From Myxococcales bacterium (GTDB lineage Bacteria; Myxococcota_A; Bradymonadia; Bradymonadales; Bradymonadaceae), in the NCBI GenBank assembly GCA_007120035.1, contig SKON01000004.1, forward strand, positions 17,619 through 81,618: a DNA stretch of 64,000 bases. The letters run 5' to 3'. Each line of letters opens with the position of its first letter. Positions within the stretch are counted from its first letter, which is position 1. Shown here piece by piece: positions 53,213-62,019 of the stretch. A program made the translations under genes and the position numbers. The notes under the pieces were generated by a model. It was not told the origin of the DNA. It did no database searches and was given only the letters and a program-made list of their open reading frames with translations.

Positions 53213-53840
53213 TGGGGTTTGCCACGATGCGAATGTTGATGATCATCTCCAGGTCAGCGTCGCCCGATGGCGGGAAGGGCTGGCCCTCCCGGATCACGGG
53301 CGTGCCGGCTCCCAGGGCGGTGAAGTCGAGGTTCTTGAAGATGTCCGAAGCGGGCTCCACGGCTTCGTCGCGTGCCGGGGCGGTGGTCGAGACGTCGGTC
53401 TCGGCGGCCACCACGGGCAGGGTGGTCAGGTGGACTGAGGAGGCGTGGTCCGTGGACGTCACGTTCGGCGGTGCCACGTGGAGCTCCAGCTCGGGGAGGT
53501 CGAAGGTCAAGTCGTTGTCGGTAACGATGTAGTCGATGCTGGTTATTTCCAGGGATCGCATGCGGGAGGCGATGGTCCGGAGCTCCTCGTTGCCCGTGGC
53601 CGCGACGAGGTCCAGGGGGACGGAGAGCTCGATGTCGGCGAGTTCCACTTCTTGTGGAGACGGCTCGGAGGGGCCGTCGCAGTCCTCGGTGCAGAGCTGG
53701 GAGGCGTTGACCGAGAACGTGACCGGGATGGCCTCCTCGTAGGTGACGGTGGCGACCTCAGAGTCGAGGAACCCACAGGCCAGCCCGAAGACGAGTACGG
53801 AGGTCAGAAGAGCCAGCAGGGAGATCATTCGGGAGCGCAT
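53199..53840 (-). CDS. Lipoprotein of unknown function
   Basis: I chose the ATG at 53840, which begins the signal sequence (M-R-S-R-M-I-S-L-L-A-L-L-T-S) ending in the lipobox G-L-A-C; the open frame continues upstream without any coding sign. The 213-residue product has a Cys pair (L-C-T-E-D-C) and beta-strand-rich mature region. Its end overlaps the next gene by 14 bases. It is the first gene of the leftward three-gene unit ending with the cyclophilin. Confidence 0.6.
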   Translation of the reverse strand: MRSRMISLLALLTSVLVFGLACGFLDSEVATVTYEEAIPVTFSVNASQLCTEDCDGPSEPSPQEVELADIELSVPLDLVAATGNEELRTIASRMRSLEITSIDYIVTDNDLTFDLPELELHVAPPNVTSTDHASSVHLTTLPVVAAETDVSTTAPARDEAVEPASDIFKNLDFTALGAGTPVIREGQPFPPSGDADLEMIINIRIVANPIDSL

Positions 53841-53941
53841 TGGGTGGTACCTATTCAAGAGTGGTGAGTGGCCCTCAGCGGGCTCTTTGGTGATAGCAGA
53901 GAGCCGAAGGGCATACAACTTTCGCAGGGATCCCCGCCAGT

Positions 53942-53969
53942 TTGCACTGTGGCGACGAGTCGCTATAGT
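53942..53969 (+). promoter_or_regulatory. Predicted promoter of the large sigma-54 activator gene
   Basis: TTGCAC (53942-53947), 16 bases, TATAGT (53964-53969). The predicted transcription start lies about 25 bases before the ATG at 54003, leaving almost no leader. It also overlaps the presumed promoter region of the divergent lipoprotein gene. Confidence 0.5.
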
Positions 53970-54002
53970 GAGTGGCCATGCAAGATGAACCGATGAGCGT
54001 TG

Positions 54003-57000
54003 ATGAAAGACAATAGAGCGAGCCTGGGGGAGGAGATAGGGCCAAGGCTGATCGAGGCCGGAAGCGAGCGGCCCCTGGTCCTCGTAGATCTCTCGAAGTC
54101 GACGGTGCAAGACGAGCGTGACAAGATCGAGGGGGCATTTGGCGAGGCGGGCCAGCAGGTGTTCTTCGTGCAGGATAGCCTCCTCGGGGCGCTGAACGAG
54201 TGGCTCGATGCCGTGGAAACCCGCGGCATGTCTGTGAGCCGGGCCGAGGAGATCTTCGACTTCTTGACCCTGGTGTCTCGTGGCGAGGTAGGTGAGAGCG
54301 AGGGGACCGTCGTGGGCCTCTTCGCTGATGGCGTCGTGCGATTGATGGAAGAGCTGTCTGCGGTACTCCCGGCGACTCTGATGATCCTCGGACCCGACGG
54401 CTTGTCCGAGGCGGAGTGGACGGCCGTGCAGGAGGCATGTCAACACTTCTTCGCCGACCCTCTGGGCAGGCTGGACCCGGGGGTGGCGAAGCAGTCAGGG
54501 GTGGGGATCTGTGTACGGGGAGATGTGGATCTCGGGGTCGAGGTTCGGCGGGTGGAGTTCGATCAGAGGCTGCGGGCGAACCTTCAGTCCTTCCTGGAAG
54601 AAGATCGGGTGGTGGAGCAGCTCCTGGCTGCCACCGGAGGAGATCGAGTCCGGCTGGAGGCGCTCTTGGAGGGGTTGCCGCCGTCGGTGGATGAGCTCTG
54701 GCGAGCGCGATTTCGAAGCCTCGGGGCAGACGCCCGAGAGGTGCTGGCCCTTCTGGCGGTGGCTGGCAGGGCCCTGGATCTCGCCGTGCTGGAAGAGGCG
54801 ACGCCCGGTCCAGTGCTGCCATCGTTGAGGGAGCTGCAGGGCAGCGGGCTCCTGGAGCGGCGGGTGATGCGTGGGGCTGTGGAGGTGGACTGCGCCCGGG
54901 AAGAGATCCGCCGAGGTGTGTTGGAGGAGCTCGGTGAGGAGGAGCGAATCGCCCGGCACGCCGCGTTGGCTCGAGGCGCGCTGGCGGCCGGGGTAGGAGA
55001 TGCTGTCTTTTTGGCCCGACACGCGTTGGCGGCCGGCGAGGTGGCGACGGCTCGCCGGTTTGCGGTGCCCGCGGCGGAGCGGCTCTTTCGAGGGGGGCAT
55101 TGGACGGAGGCCGAAGAGCTGCTGAATGGGCTTCGGGAGAACGATCCGTCCCGGGATGTCCTCGAGTTGAGCCTGCAGGTAGCGGAGGCCCGCGGTCGGT
55201 GGGAGCAAGCGTTGGGGCTGGCGACGATGTTGATGGAGGGCGTGGGGGAGTCATCGGAGCGAGGCCGGCTGGAACAACGGATCGGGCGGTGTTTTGTGGA
55301 GCTCGGAGATTTCGAGGCGGCCCTGACCCACCTGGAGCGAGCCCGAACCTTTCTGGATCGGCCTGAGGACCGAGAGGATCGGCGCCAGGTGTCAGTGACC
55401 CGGGCCGAGCTCGCGTTCCGACAGGGCGATCGAGAGCTGGCGACGAGGCTGGCTACCGAGGTGCTGGTCGCCGACGCCGAGCGGGAGGTCCTGGACTCCA
55501 CGGCGGTGCGGGCCCGAAGCGTACTGGGTCGAGTCGCGCTCTTCGGCGGCGAGTTGGTCTCTGCCAGGCGTCTCTTCGAAGAGGCCGCGTCGGAGGCTCG
55601 TAGGGCCGGATTGAAGGTAGAAGAGCTCCGGGCCCAGGGGAACCTCGCTGTGGTGGCGCTGCAGCAGCGGCGCTTCGACGAAGCGGAGCAGCGCCTGGGT
55701 CGCGCTCTGGAAGGCTCGCCGCTCCCTGGCGGTCTCCCTCGAGAGATCTGCTGGTTGAACCTGGGCATCGTGGCCCAACGTCGTGGCGAGCTTGAGCGAT
55801 CGTTGGGGCTCTATGAGAAGACCCTGCGGGAGGTGCAGCGGCGAAGCAACCCCCTCCTGGAAGAGGTGGTGTTCCACAACCTGGCCACTCTCTATCAGGA
55901 TGTGGGGGCCTTCGAGATCGCTCGTCAACTGGCCGAAGACTCGCTGAAGCGAAGTGAGACGGAGCCTGGCTACCGTGGATCCTGGGCGCGGGTAGTCCTT
56001 GCGCAGATCTTGGTAGAGCAGGGCCGGCTCGACGAGAGCCTGGAGCCTCTGCGAGACGCCGAGGCCGATGGACTCTACTCGGCTGAGATGAAGGTCAGGC
56101 GTGCCGCAGTGCTCTTGGACCTGGGACGAGCCGAGGAGGCCCAGGATCTGGTGGGCGAGGTGTCAGCGGAAGAGGGCACGCCCGTGGTCGGTGCCCTTCG
56201 ACGGCTGGTCTGTGAGCGCCTGGATGTTCTGGGCGGGGAAGAGGTGAAGGAGGAGCGTTGGCGGGAGCTCTTCGATAGCCTTCGGGACGCTGGTCACTTC
56301 CGGGACGCCCTGGGTGCGAAGCTCGTGTTGGCGGCCCTGTGGGATGACGAGGGAGCCCGTTCGCTGCTCTTGGAGCAGGCGCTCGCGGAGGTGCAGGCTC
56401 GAGAGGCGGAGGTGCCGGAGCGGTTCCGAGCGCAGTTCTGGCAGATCCCAGTGTACCGACGGCTGGTGGAAGCCGTGAACGGCTCGTTGGTGGTGGAGCC
56501 CGAGGTCGTCGAGGCGCCGGATCTTGGCGAGGCCGTCAACGAAGACGAGCTCGATTGGCGCCAGAGTCCGGGGTACCCGCGATGGCGCAAGCGGTACGCA
56601 AAGATCGTCGGCGAGGACCGTCGGCTGCTGGAAGCCTTGCGGCGTGTGGATCGGGTGGCTCCTGGCGAGACCGCTGTGTTGATCACCGGGGAGTCGGGGA
56701 CCGGCAAGGAGCTGATCGCGGAGGCGATCCACGAGCAGAGCGGCCGCAGCGATGGGCCCTTTGTGAAGGTGAACTGCGCGGCCTTCGTCGAGGAACTTCT
56801 GTTGAGCGAGCTCTTCGGGCACGAGAAGGGGGCGTTCACCGGTGCGGTGTCCGAGAAGTCGGGGCGTTTTGAGAGAGCCCACGGCGGGACGATCTTCCTC
56901 GACGAGATCGGGGATATCTCGCCGAAGACCCAGGTGGCGCTCCTTCGAGTGCTCCAAGATGGGGTGTTTGAGCGTGTGGGTGGCACAAAGACGCGGTCCG

Positions 57001-57653
57001 CCGATGTCCGGGTGGTGGCGGCTACCAATCGGCCTCTGGAGGAGATGGTGGAGTCCGGGAAGTTCCGGTTGGACCTCTACTACCGACTCAAGGGGTTTGT
57101 GCTGGAGATGCCGCCTCTGCGAGACCGAAGGGAAGATGTGCCGGCGCTGCTGCGACATTTCGCCGAGCTCAGCGCCGGTGATTCGGCGCCGCGGTTTGCG
57201 CCGGAGGTGTCGCAATATCTGGCACGGTACAGTTGGCCCGGAAACATTCGAGAGTTGGAGAACTTCGTGCGCAGCGTTCTGCTCTTCGTGGAGGGCGACG
57301 AGGTCACGATGGAACACCTGGGGCAGTTTAGGGACTTCTTCTCTGGAGAGCACCGCGCGGACCTTCCGGAGATCTCCGTGGAGATCCCGCTGGACGAGCT
57401 GGAGATCGACGAGCCTGTGGCCGTGGGGTCGCTCTCGGAAGACGCCCTGGTCGATGAGGTCCTCTCCGAGGAACTCTCGCTCTCGGAGATGAAGGATCGG
57501 TTGGAGCGGCTGTGCATCGAGCGGGCGCTCCGGAGCACAGGCGGTAATATCACGCGGGCAGCCGAGAAGCTTCAGATGAAGCGGCCGAGGCTGAGCCAGA
57601 TAATCAATGGGACGCCGGAGTTGCTGGCGTTGAAAGAAGAGCTCGTAGGGTGA
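54003..57653 (+). CDS. Giant sigma-54 activator: STAND-like NTPase remnant, TPR array, AAA+, Fis helix-turn-helix
   Basis: The ATG at 54003 gives 1216 residues; a TTG three bases earlier is possible. Residues about 1-200 follow the layout of a STAND/AAA_16 ATPase but I see no Walker A. Residues about 205-330 fit the winged helix that follows such domains (R-F-R-S-L-G-A-D-A-R-E-V-L-A-L-L). About 330-830 is a long helical TPR-type array. The AAA+ domain holds Walker A G-E-S-G-T-G-K-E at 896-903, a canonical G-A-F-T-G-A at 943-948, L-D-E-I-G-D and W-P-G-N-I-R-E-L-E-N. The end is a Fis-type DNA-binding helix-turn-helix (T-G-G-N-I-T-R-A-A-E-K-L). It should activate sigma-54 promoters in response to a ligand or partner read by the TPR array. 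Confidence 0.88.
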   Translation: MKDNRASLGEEIGPRLIEAGSERPLVLVDLSKSTVQDERDKIEGAFGEAGQQVFFVQDSLLGALNEWLDAVETRGMSVSRAEEIFDFLTLVSRGEVGESEGTVVGLFADGVVRLMEELSAVLPATLMILGPDGLSEAEWTAVQEACQHFFADPLGRLDPGVAKQSGVGICVRGDVDLGVEVRRVEFDQRLRANLQSFLEEDRVVEQLLAATGGDRVRLEALLEGLPPSVDELWRARFRSLGADAREVLALLAVAGRALDLAVLEEATPGPVLPSLRELQGSGLLERRVMRGAVEVDCAREEIRRGVLEELGEEERIARHAALARGALAAGVGDAVFLARHALAAGEVATARRFAVPAAERLFRGGHWTEAEELLNGLRENDPSRDVLELSLQVAEARGRWEQALGLATMLMEGVGESSERGRLEQRIGRCFVELGDFEAALTHLERARTFLDRPEDREDRRQVSVTRAELAFRQGDRELATRLATEVLVADAEREVLDSTAVRARSVLGRVALFGGELVSARRLFEEAASEARRAGLKVEELRAQGNLAVVALQQRRFDEAEQRLGRALEGSPLPGGLPREICWLNLGIVAQRRGELERSLGLYEKTLREVQRRSNPLLEEVVFHNLATLYQDVGAFEIARQLAEDSLKRSETEPGYRGSWARVVLAQILVEQGRLDESLEPLRDAEADGLYSAEMKVRRAAVLLDLGRAEEAQDLVGEVSAEEGTPVVGALRRLVCERLDVLGGEEVKEERWRELFDSLRDAGHFRDALGAKLVLAALWDDEGARSLLLEQALAEVQAREAEVPERFRAQFWQIPVYRRLVEAVNGSLVVEPEVVEAPDLGEAVNEDELDWRQSPGYPRWRKRYAKIVGEDRRLLEALRRVDRVAPGETAVLITGESGTGKELIAEAIHEQSGRSDGPFVKVNCAAFVEELLLSELFGHEKGAFTGAVSEKSGRFERAHGGTIFLDEIGDISPKTQVALLRVLQDGVFERVGGTKTRSADVRVVAATNRPLEEMVESGKFRLDLYYRLKGFVLEMPPLRDRREDVPALLRHFAELSAGDSAPRFAPEVSQYLARYSWPGNIRELENFVRSVLLFVEGDEVTMEHLGQFRDFFSGEHRADLPEISVEIPLDELEIDEPVAVGSLSEDALVDEVLSEELSLSEMKDRLERLCIERALRSTGGNITRAAEKLQMKRPRLSQIINGTPELLALKEELVG

Positions 57654-57655
57654 CG

Positions 57656-58528
57656 ATGATGATCAGAAAGATCCAAATGGGCGCGCTCATGGCTGGTCTC
57701 GCGATGGTCTCCTGGGCCTGTGTGGAGGAAGCTCCCCGGGACGTGGAGTTGGAGGCTCCTGGTCCCCAGGCAGAGCTCTCGCAGGCGTCGGTGGTGACGC
57801 CGGAGTTTCGGATCTCCGGGCTCGATGGGCTGCCGGAGAGCCTGGTCGTAGATCGGCTGGGGTTGTCGATCTCGGCGATTCGCCTGGAGCCATTGGACCC
57901 GTCGTCGGGCCTTGTGTATTCCACGTCGGAGCCCATCGATCTTGTGTTCGAACTCGACCGAGGGGGCACCAGCGTGGAGCGGCCCTCGGTGGTGGTGCCC
58001 GAGACGGGCCGGTTTTTGGTGAGCGTGCGGCTCGAGCCCCAGGAGGCGCCGAACTCCGAGGTCGCTCGGTATGCTCGGCTCGCTCAGGAACCTTCGAGTT
58101 TGAGCATCGAGGGGTGGGTCCGCTCGACGCCAGCGTCGGGTCGTATGGTCGACACCGATGACGACTCCGATGGAAACCCGGTGCCCATGCCCTTCGATAA
58201 GTTGAGTATCCGGCAGGACTCGTCGACCTGGACTCCCTTCCGGTACGCCAGCCAGTCGGTGATCTACTTCACCTTTGACGAGGTGGAGTTTGTCGATGGA
58301 GAGCAGTTCCTGACCTTCGACTTCGACCTCTCCGAGTGGAGCGCCCAGGTGCTCGAGCCCCTGGTGTCCTCTGTGGAGATCGCCATGGTGGAGCGGGAGC
58401 TCGAAGAGCGGGTGGAGATCAGCGATCTGACCTTCGATCTGTCGACGGAGACGGATCTGCAGGCTCCTGAGACCTTCCTGGCGTCCGGGACGGTGACGAC
58501 TTCGCCGGCGGATCTGCCGGACCTCTAA
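57656..58528 (+). CDS. Lipoprotein of unknown function coupled to the sigma-54 activator
   Basis: I chose ATG 57656, behind a GTAGGG site; GTG 57650 and ATG 57659 are alternatives. It starts two bases after the activator stop. The 290-residue product has a signal ending in the lipobox V-S-W-A-C. The mature part is mostly beta strands with no Cys-rich module, and includes a segment with alternating acidic and hydrophobic residues (D-T-D-D-D-S-D-G-N-P), a possible calcium-type loop. No family was recognised. The tight coupling suggests it is functionally tied to the regulator, perhaps as its target or sensor. Confidence 0.6.
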   Translation: MMIRKIQMGALMAGLAMVSWACVEEAPRDVELEAPGPQAELSQASVVTPEFRISGLDGLPESLVVDRLGLSISAIRLEPLDPSSGLVYSTSEPIDLVFELDRGGTSVERPSVVVPETGRFLVSVRLEPQEAPNSEVARYARLAQEPSSLSIEGWVRSTPASGRMVDTDDDSDGNPVPMPFDKLSIRQDSSTWTPFRYASQSVIYFTFDEVEFVDGEQFLTFDFDLSEWSAQVLEPLVSSVEIAMVERELEERVEISDLTFDLSTETDLQAPETFLASGTVTTSPADLPDL

Positions 58529-58606
58529 GGACAACCGGCGGCGCGGAACCTCCCCTCGGGCCAAGGCCACGAGGCTTCGGGAGTCGGGCCAACGGATCAA
58601 CGGGGA

Positions 58607-59566
58607 TCACACATCATTTCGCCGGAGGAGGGCGGCGAGGAAGGCGTCTGCGGCGGTGAAGGGGTCGGTGGTGCCGTCGACGACGTCGGCGACGAGGGCC
58701 GAGAATTGAGGCGCAGTGGCGGTCTCCTCGAAGAGGATCTCCAGTTCGGTGCGGGCGATGGCGCGGATCAGGTGGGCTTGCTGAGTGAGTGATCGCTGGC
58801 GGCGGTCTTGACGCTGTAGGGACTGGCGGTGGTCGTCGATGGCCTCGACGAGGAGGGGCAGGCCGTCGCCGGTGGCGGCCGTGGTCAGGCAGATCGGGGG
58901 GCGGGTGGTCTGGCCGTCGGCGGCGGCTCGGTGGAGAGAGAGCATGGTGCGGACCTCTCGCTCCAGGCGTTTGATGCCCGGGCGGTCGGCCTTGTTAAGG
59001 ACGAAGATATCGGCAATCTCCATCAGGCCGGCCTTGTCGGCCTGGATGTCGTCGCCGAGGCCGGGGACGAGGACCACGAGGCTGGTGTCGGCGAACCGAA
59101 CGATGTCGACCTCGTCCTGACCGACGCCGACGGTCTCGACGATGATCACGTCGAAGCCCATGGCGTCGAAGATCTGGATCATCGCCGGGGTGGACCGTGA
59201 CAGGCCGCCCAGGTGTCCTCGGGTCGCCACAGACCGGATGAAGACTCCCGGGTCGTCGGCGTGCTCCTGCATCCGGACCCGGTCGCCGAGGATGGCTCCC
59301 CCGGAGAAGGGGCTCGTGGGGTCGACGGCGATGCAGCCCACGGTACTGCCCGTGGCCCGGAAGGACTTGATCAAGCGGTTGACCAGGGTGGACTTGCCGG
59401 AGCCCGGGTTGCCCGTGACTCCGAGGATGTAGGCGTTGCCCGTGTGGGGGAAGAGCTCCGTGAGGGCCTGGCGAGCGGCGGGAGCCCCGTCGTCGGCGAG
59501 GCGCATCAGCCGGGCGGCGGCGCGGTGTTCCCCGTCGAGGACTCGCTGGGCCAGGGGAGAGGTCAT
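58607..59566 (-). CDS. meaB: MeaB/ArgK-type GTPase chaperone of a B12-dependent acyl-CoA mutase
   Basis: The ATG at 59566 overlaps the stop of the upstream gene by one base (TGATG) and gives 319 residues. The P-loop G52-N-P-G-S-G-K-S-T60 and the MeaB marks A-V-D-P-T-S-P-F-S-G-G-A-I-L-G-D-R, S-V-A-T-R-G-H-L-G-G-L-S, E-T-V-G-V-G-Q-D-E and N-K-A-D-R-P-G are all present. MeaB loads adenosylcobalamin into the mutase and protects it from inactivation. The B12-binding subunit is two genes upstream in the same operon; the large mutase subunit is not in this window. Confidence 0.95.
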   Translation of the reverse strand: MTSPLAQRVLDGEHRAAARLMRLADDGAPAARQALTELFPHTGNAYILGVTGNPGSGKSTLVNRLIKSFRATGSTVGCIAVDPTSPFSGGAILGDRVRMQEHADDPGVFIRSVATRGHLGGLSRSTPAMIQIFDAMGFDVIIVETVGVGQDEVDIVRFADTSLVVLVPGLGDDIQADKAGLMEIADIFVLNKADRPGIKRLEREVRTMLSLHRAAADGQTTRPPICLTTAATGDGLPLLVEAIDDHRQSLQRQDRRQRSLTQQAHLIRAIARTELEILFEETATAPQFSALVADVVDGTTDPFTAADAFLAALLRRNDV

Positions 59567-60480
59567 CAAAGGCTCCAATGGAGCGCCAGGGTGTCGGCGG
59601 CGATACGGCGCAGCTCCTGGGCGTCCCGGAAGAAGGTTTCCACGGGGTATTCTTTGGTGTAGCCGTAGCCGCCGTGGATCTGGAGGGCCTCGTCGGCGAT
59701 GAAGGCCGCCGACTCCGTGGCTCTTGAGAGGGCTGCGGCGGCCAGGGTGGAGTCTGTGGCGGCCCGGTAGGTGAGCCATTGGGCGCTGAGGCGGTGAGCT
59801 TCCATGTCGGCGAGCTTGAACTGGATGGCCTGAAACCGGTTCAAGGCCTTGCCGAATTGCTCTCGTTCGGCGGCGTAGGCGAGTCCCTCTCGGAGGGCGC
59901 CCTGGCTAAGGCCCACGGCGGTGGCGGCCAGGGCGGTCATCAGCGAGGAGAGGGCCGAATTGTCGACTGGTGACGAGGGGGCTCCGTCGAGGTCGCACGT
60001 GGTGTGGTGGAGTCCAGAGAGGCCCAGCGCGTCCGGGGACGCCTTGGCGGTGACTGTAGTGGCGACCGGAGCGGCGATGGTGGGGCCCGTGAGGATCCGC
60101 GTGGACTCGGGGGCGTCGAGGAAGGAGAAGAGCCGGGCGGTCTGACCCGACGTGGGGGTGACGCCGACGGCGCAGGGGGTCTCTGGGGAGGCGGGGTCCG
60201 CCAAAGCGAGGTGGAAGGCCAGGTAGGCTGCCAGGCTGGGGTTCGCGGCGCCGATGGACTCCAGGATCAGCGGGAGGGCCAGGGGACCGAAGCCGAAGCC
60301 GCCCTGATCTTCGGAGAGCGTCACGTGGAAGACGCCGAGCTCGGTCAGGCCGCCGAAGAGCTGCTCTTTCTCGGCGGCGGTGAACCCCTGGGTGAGCCCC
60401 TCGGTGGTCAACTGTTGGGAGGCGAACCGCTGGACCGTCTCCTGGAGGATCCCCAGGTTCTCGTCGATGGTGAGGTTCAT
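59566..60480 (-). CDS. Acyl-CoA dehydrogenase-like protein B, probable non-catalytic partner subunit
   Basis: The 304-residue protein is 60-80 residues shorter than usual acyl-CoA dehydrogenases. It keeps the R206-E-Q-F-G-K motif, the [11 protein letters not shown] segment and Q267[12 protein letters not shown], which in homo-oligomers hold the ADP half of FAD in the neighbouring subunit. It lacks the flavin/substrate loop L-S-E-P-x-x-G-S-D and the catalytic-base segment Y-E-G-T; the end instead reads [12 protein letters not shown]. It overlaps the B12 gene by four bases. It should pair with the dehydrogenase at 60902. Confidence 0.85.
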   Translation of the reverse strand: MNLTIDENLGILQETVQRFASQQLTTEGLTQGFTAAEKEQLFGGLTELGVFHVTLSEDQGGFGFGPLALPLILESIGAANPSLAAYLAFHLALADPASPETPCAVGVTPTSGQTARLFSFLDAPESTRILTGPTIAAPVATTVTAKASPDALGLSGLHHTTCDLDGAPSSPVDNSALSSLMTALAATAVGLSQGALREGLAYAAEREQFGKALNRFQAIQFKLADMEAHRLSAQWLTYRAATDSTLAAAALSRATESAAFIADEALQIHGGYGYTKEYPVETFFRDAQELRRIAADTLALHWSL

Positions 60481-60905
60481 TCTCCGGACTCCTGCACGCC
60501 GTACTTCTCGTCGCAGGCGGTCTGGACGAAATCGATCACGTCCGTGGTGGGGGTCCCGGGGGTGAAGATGGCTTTGACGCCGGCGTCGAGGAGGCCGGGG
60601 ATGTCTTCAGCGGGGATGATGCCGCCGCCGAAGACGAAGATGTCGTCGGCGCCTTCCTCGGTGAGGAGGCGGACCACCTCGGGCATCAGAGTGTTGTGGG
60701 CGCCGGAGAGGATCGAGAGCCCCACGCCGTCGACGTCTTCCTGGATGGCCGTGCGGACCAGGGACTCCGGGGTCTGGTGGAGGCCGCTGTAGATCACCTC
60801 GAAGCCGGCGTCTCGGAGGGCCCGGGCGATTACTTTGGCGCCGCGGTCGTGTCCGTCGAGGCCGGGCTTGCCGATGAGGATGCGATAGGTCGTGGGTGCG
60901 GTCAT
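60477..60905 (-). CDS. B12-binding subunit of a methylmalonyl-CoA-mutase-type enzyme
   Basis: The ATG at 60905 overlaps the upstream stop by four bases. The 142-residue protein is a stand-alone cobalamin domain with D17-G-H19-D-R-G22 (the D-x-H-x-x-G motif; His19 is the lower cobalt ligand), then G-L-S-I-L-S-G-A-H and F-V-F-G-G-G-I-I-P, which cradle the cofactor tail. Such small subunits combine with a large TIM-barrel subunit to isomerise methylmalonyl-, isobutyryl- or related acyl-CoAs. The large subunit is absent here and must be encoded elsewhere. Confidence 0.93.
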   Translation of the reverse strand: MTAPTTYRILIGKPGLDGHDRGAKVIARALRDAGFEVIYSGLHQTPESLVRTAIQEDVDGVGLSILSGAHNTLMPEVVRLLTEEGADDIFVFGGGIIPAEDIPGLLDAGVKAIFTPGTPTTDVIDFVQTACDEKYGVQESGE

Positions 60906-62017
60906 GGGCTGGCCCTCCGGATGAGGTCGCGGGCGATGACGATGCGCTGGATTTCGCTGGTGCCCTCGTAGATCCGGGTGACCCGGACGTCGCGGAGGAG
61001 CTTGGCGGCGAATCGTCGGTGGTCCTCGAACGCAGAGTCTGAGGAGGCGGGGAGTCGGCGGTAGAGCTCGGCGGCCCACTGGCCGGCGACCTCGGAGGCC
61101 ATGAGCTTGGCGACGCTGGCTTCTCGGGAGAAGGGGCGGTCCCCTTGCTCTTTGAGCCAGGCGGCCCGCCAGGTGATGGAGCGGGCGGCCTCAAGCGCTG
61201 CGTCTAGCTCGTGGAGGCCATCGGTGAGCCCCAGGTCTTCGGCAATGGACCGGGCGGCGTCGGCGATGCCCAGAGATTGGCTGGCGATCCCGATGCGCCC
61301 CCCGTCGAGGGCCATCATGGCGATGGGGAAGCCCATCCCGGGCTCGCCGACGATGGAATCGGCGGGGATCTTCACGTCGTCGAAGGAGAGCGCCACCGTG
61401 TTGGAGGCGTGCTGGCCCATCTTCTCCTCGGCGTTGCCCACGGTGATGCCCGGGGTGTCGGCGGGGACGGCGAAGAGGGAGATCGCTCGGTCTTCAGGGG
61501 GGCCCGTGGAGGCCCAGACCAGAAAGATCCCGGCGTAGGCTCCGGAGGTGATCCAGGCTTTCGCGCCCGTGATGGACCAGCCATCGTCGGTGCGAGTGGC
61601 CCGGGTCCTCATGCCGGCGGCGTCGGAGCCGCTGCCCGGTTCGCTCAGGCAGAAGGAGCCGCAGGAGAACTCGCCGGAGGTGATCGCCGGGATCAGGTGT
61701 TGGCGCTGGTCGTCGGTTCCGAACTGCTGGATCACCTCGTTGACCATGTTGTTTACCGCCATGGTCACGGCGACGGCAGGGTCGGCGGCGGCGATGGTGG
61801 AGACCGCCAGGCTGTAGGCGACGACGCCGGCGCCAAGCCCCCCGTACTCAGGCCGAACGTTGACGCCCATCAGGCCGGCGTCGGCCAGGTCCTTCAGGGA
61901 GTCCAGGGGGAAGGTGGCCTCGTCGTCGCGGACGAGAGCCTGGGCTCGCAGGGATTCTGCGAGGCCCTGGGCTCGGGTCACGGTGTCCTGCTGGTGAGGT
62001 TGAAGCCGAAAGTCCAT
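60902..62017 (-). CDS. Acyl-CoA dehydrogenase A, catalytic subunit lacking the partner-FAD motifs
   Basis: The 371-residue protein has the normal N-terminal helical and beta domains, with L124-S-E-P-G-S-G-S-D132 and A-W-I-T-S-G at 154-159 for flavin and substrate. The catalytic base is in Y-E351-G-T-S-E-I-Q. Where the family has an R-x-Q-F-G motif it has a shortened helix ([14 protein letters not shown]), and where the family has Q-I-H-G-G-Y-G-Y it reads [15 protein letters not shown]. No other frame restores either motif. These are the two motifs kept by protein B at 59566, suggesting an obligate heteromer. Confidence 0.9.
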   Translation of the reverse strand: MDFRLQPHQQDTVTRAQGLAESLRAQALVRDDEATFPLDSLKDLADAGLMGVNVRPEYGGLGAGVVAYSLAVSTIAAADPAVAVTMAVNNMVNEVIQQFGTDDQRQHLIPAITSGEFSCGSFCLSEPGSGSDAAGMRTRATRTDDGWSITGAKAWITSGAYAGIFLVWASTGPPEDRAISLFAVPADTPGITVGNAEEKMGQHASNTVALSFDDVKIPADSIVGEPGMGFPIAMMALDGGRIGIASQSLGIADAARSIAEDLGLTDGLHELDAALEAARSITWRAAWLKEQGDRPFSREASVAKLMASEVAGQWAAELYRRLPASSDSAFEDHRRFAAKLLRDVRVTRIYEGTSEIQRIVIARDLIRRASP

Positions 62018-62019
62018 GG

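Noticed and set aside
60902..61100. A double frameshift in acyl-CoA dehydrogenase A explaining the missing Q-I-H-G-G-Y-G motif
   Set aside because: I translated the other two frames across the region and neither restores the motif; the reading frame is open and continuous, so the divergence is probably real.
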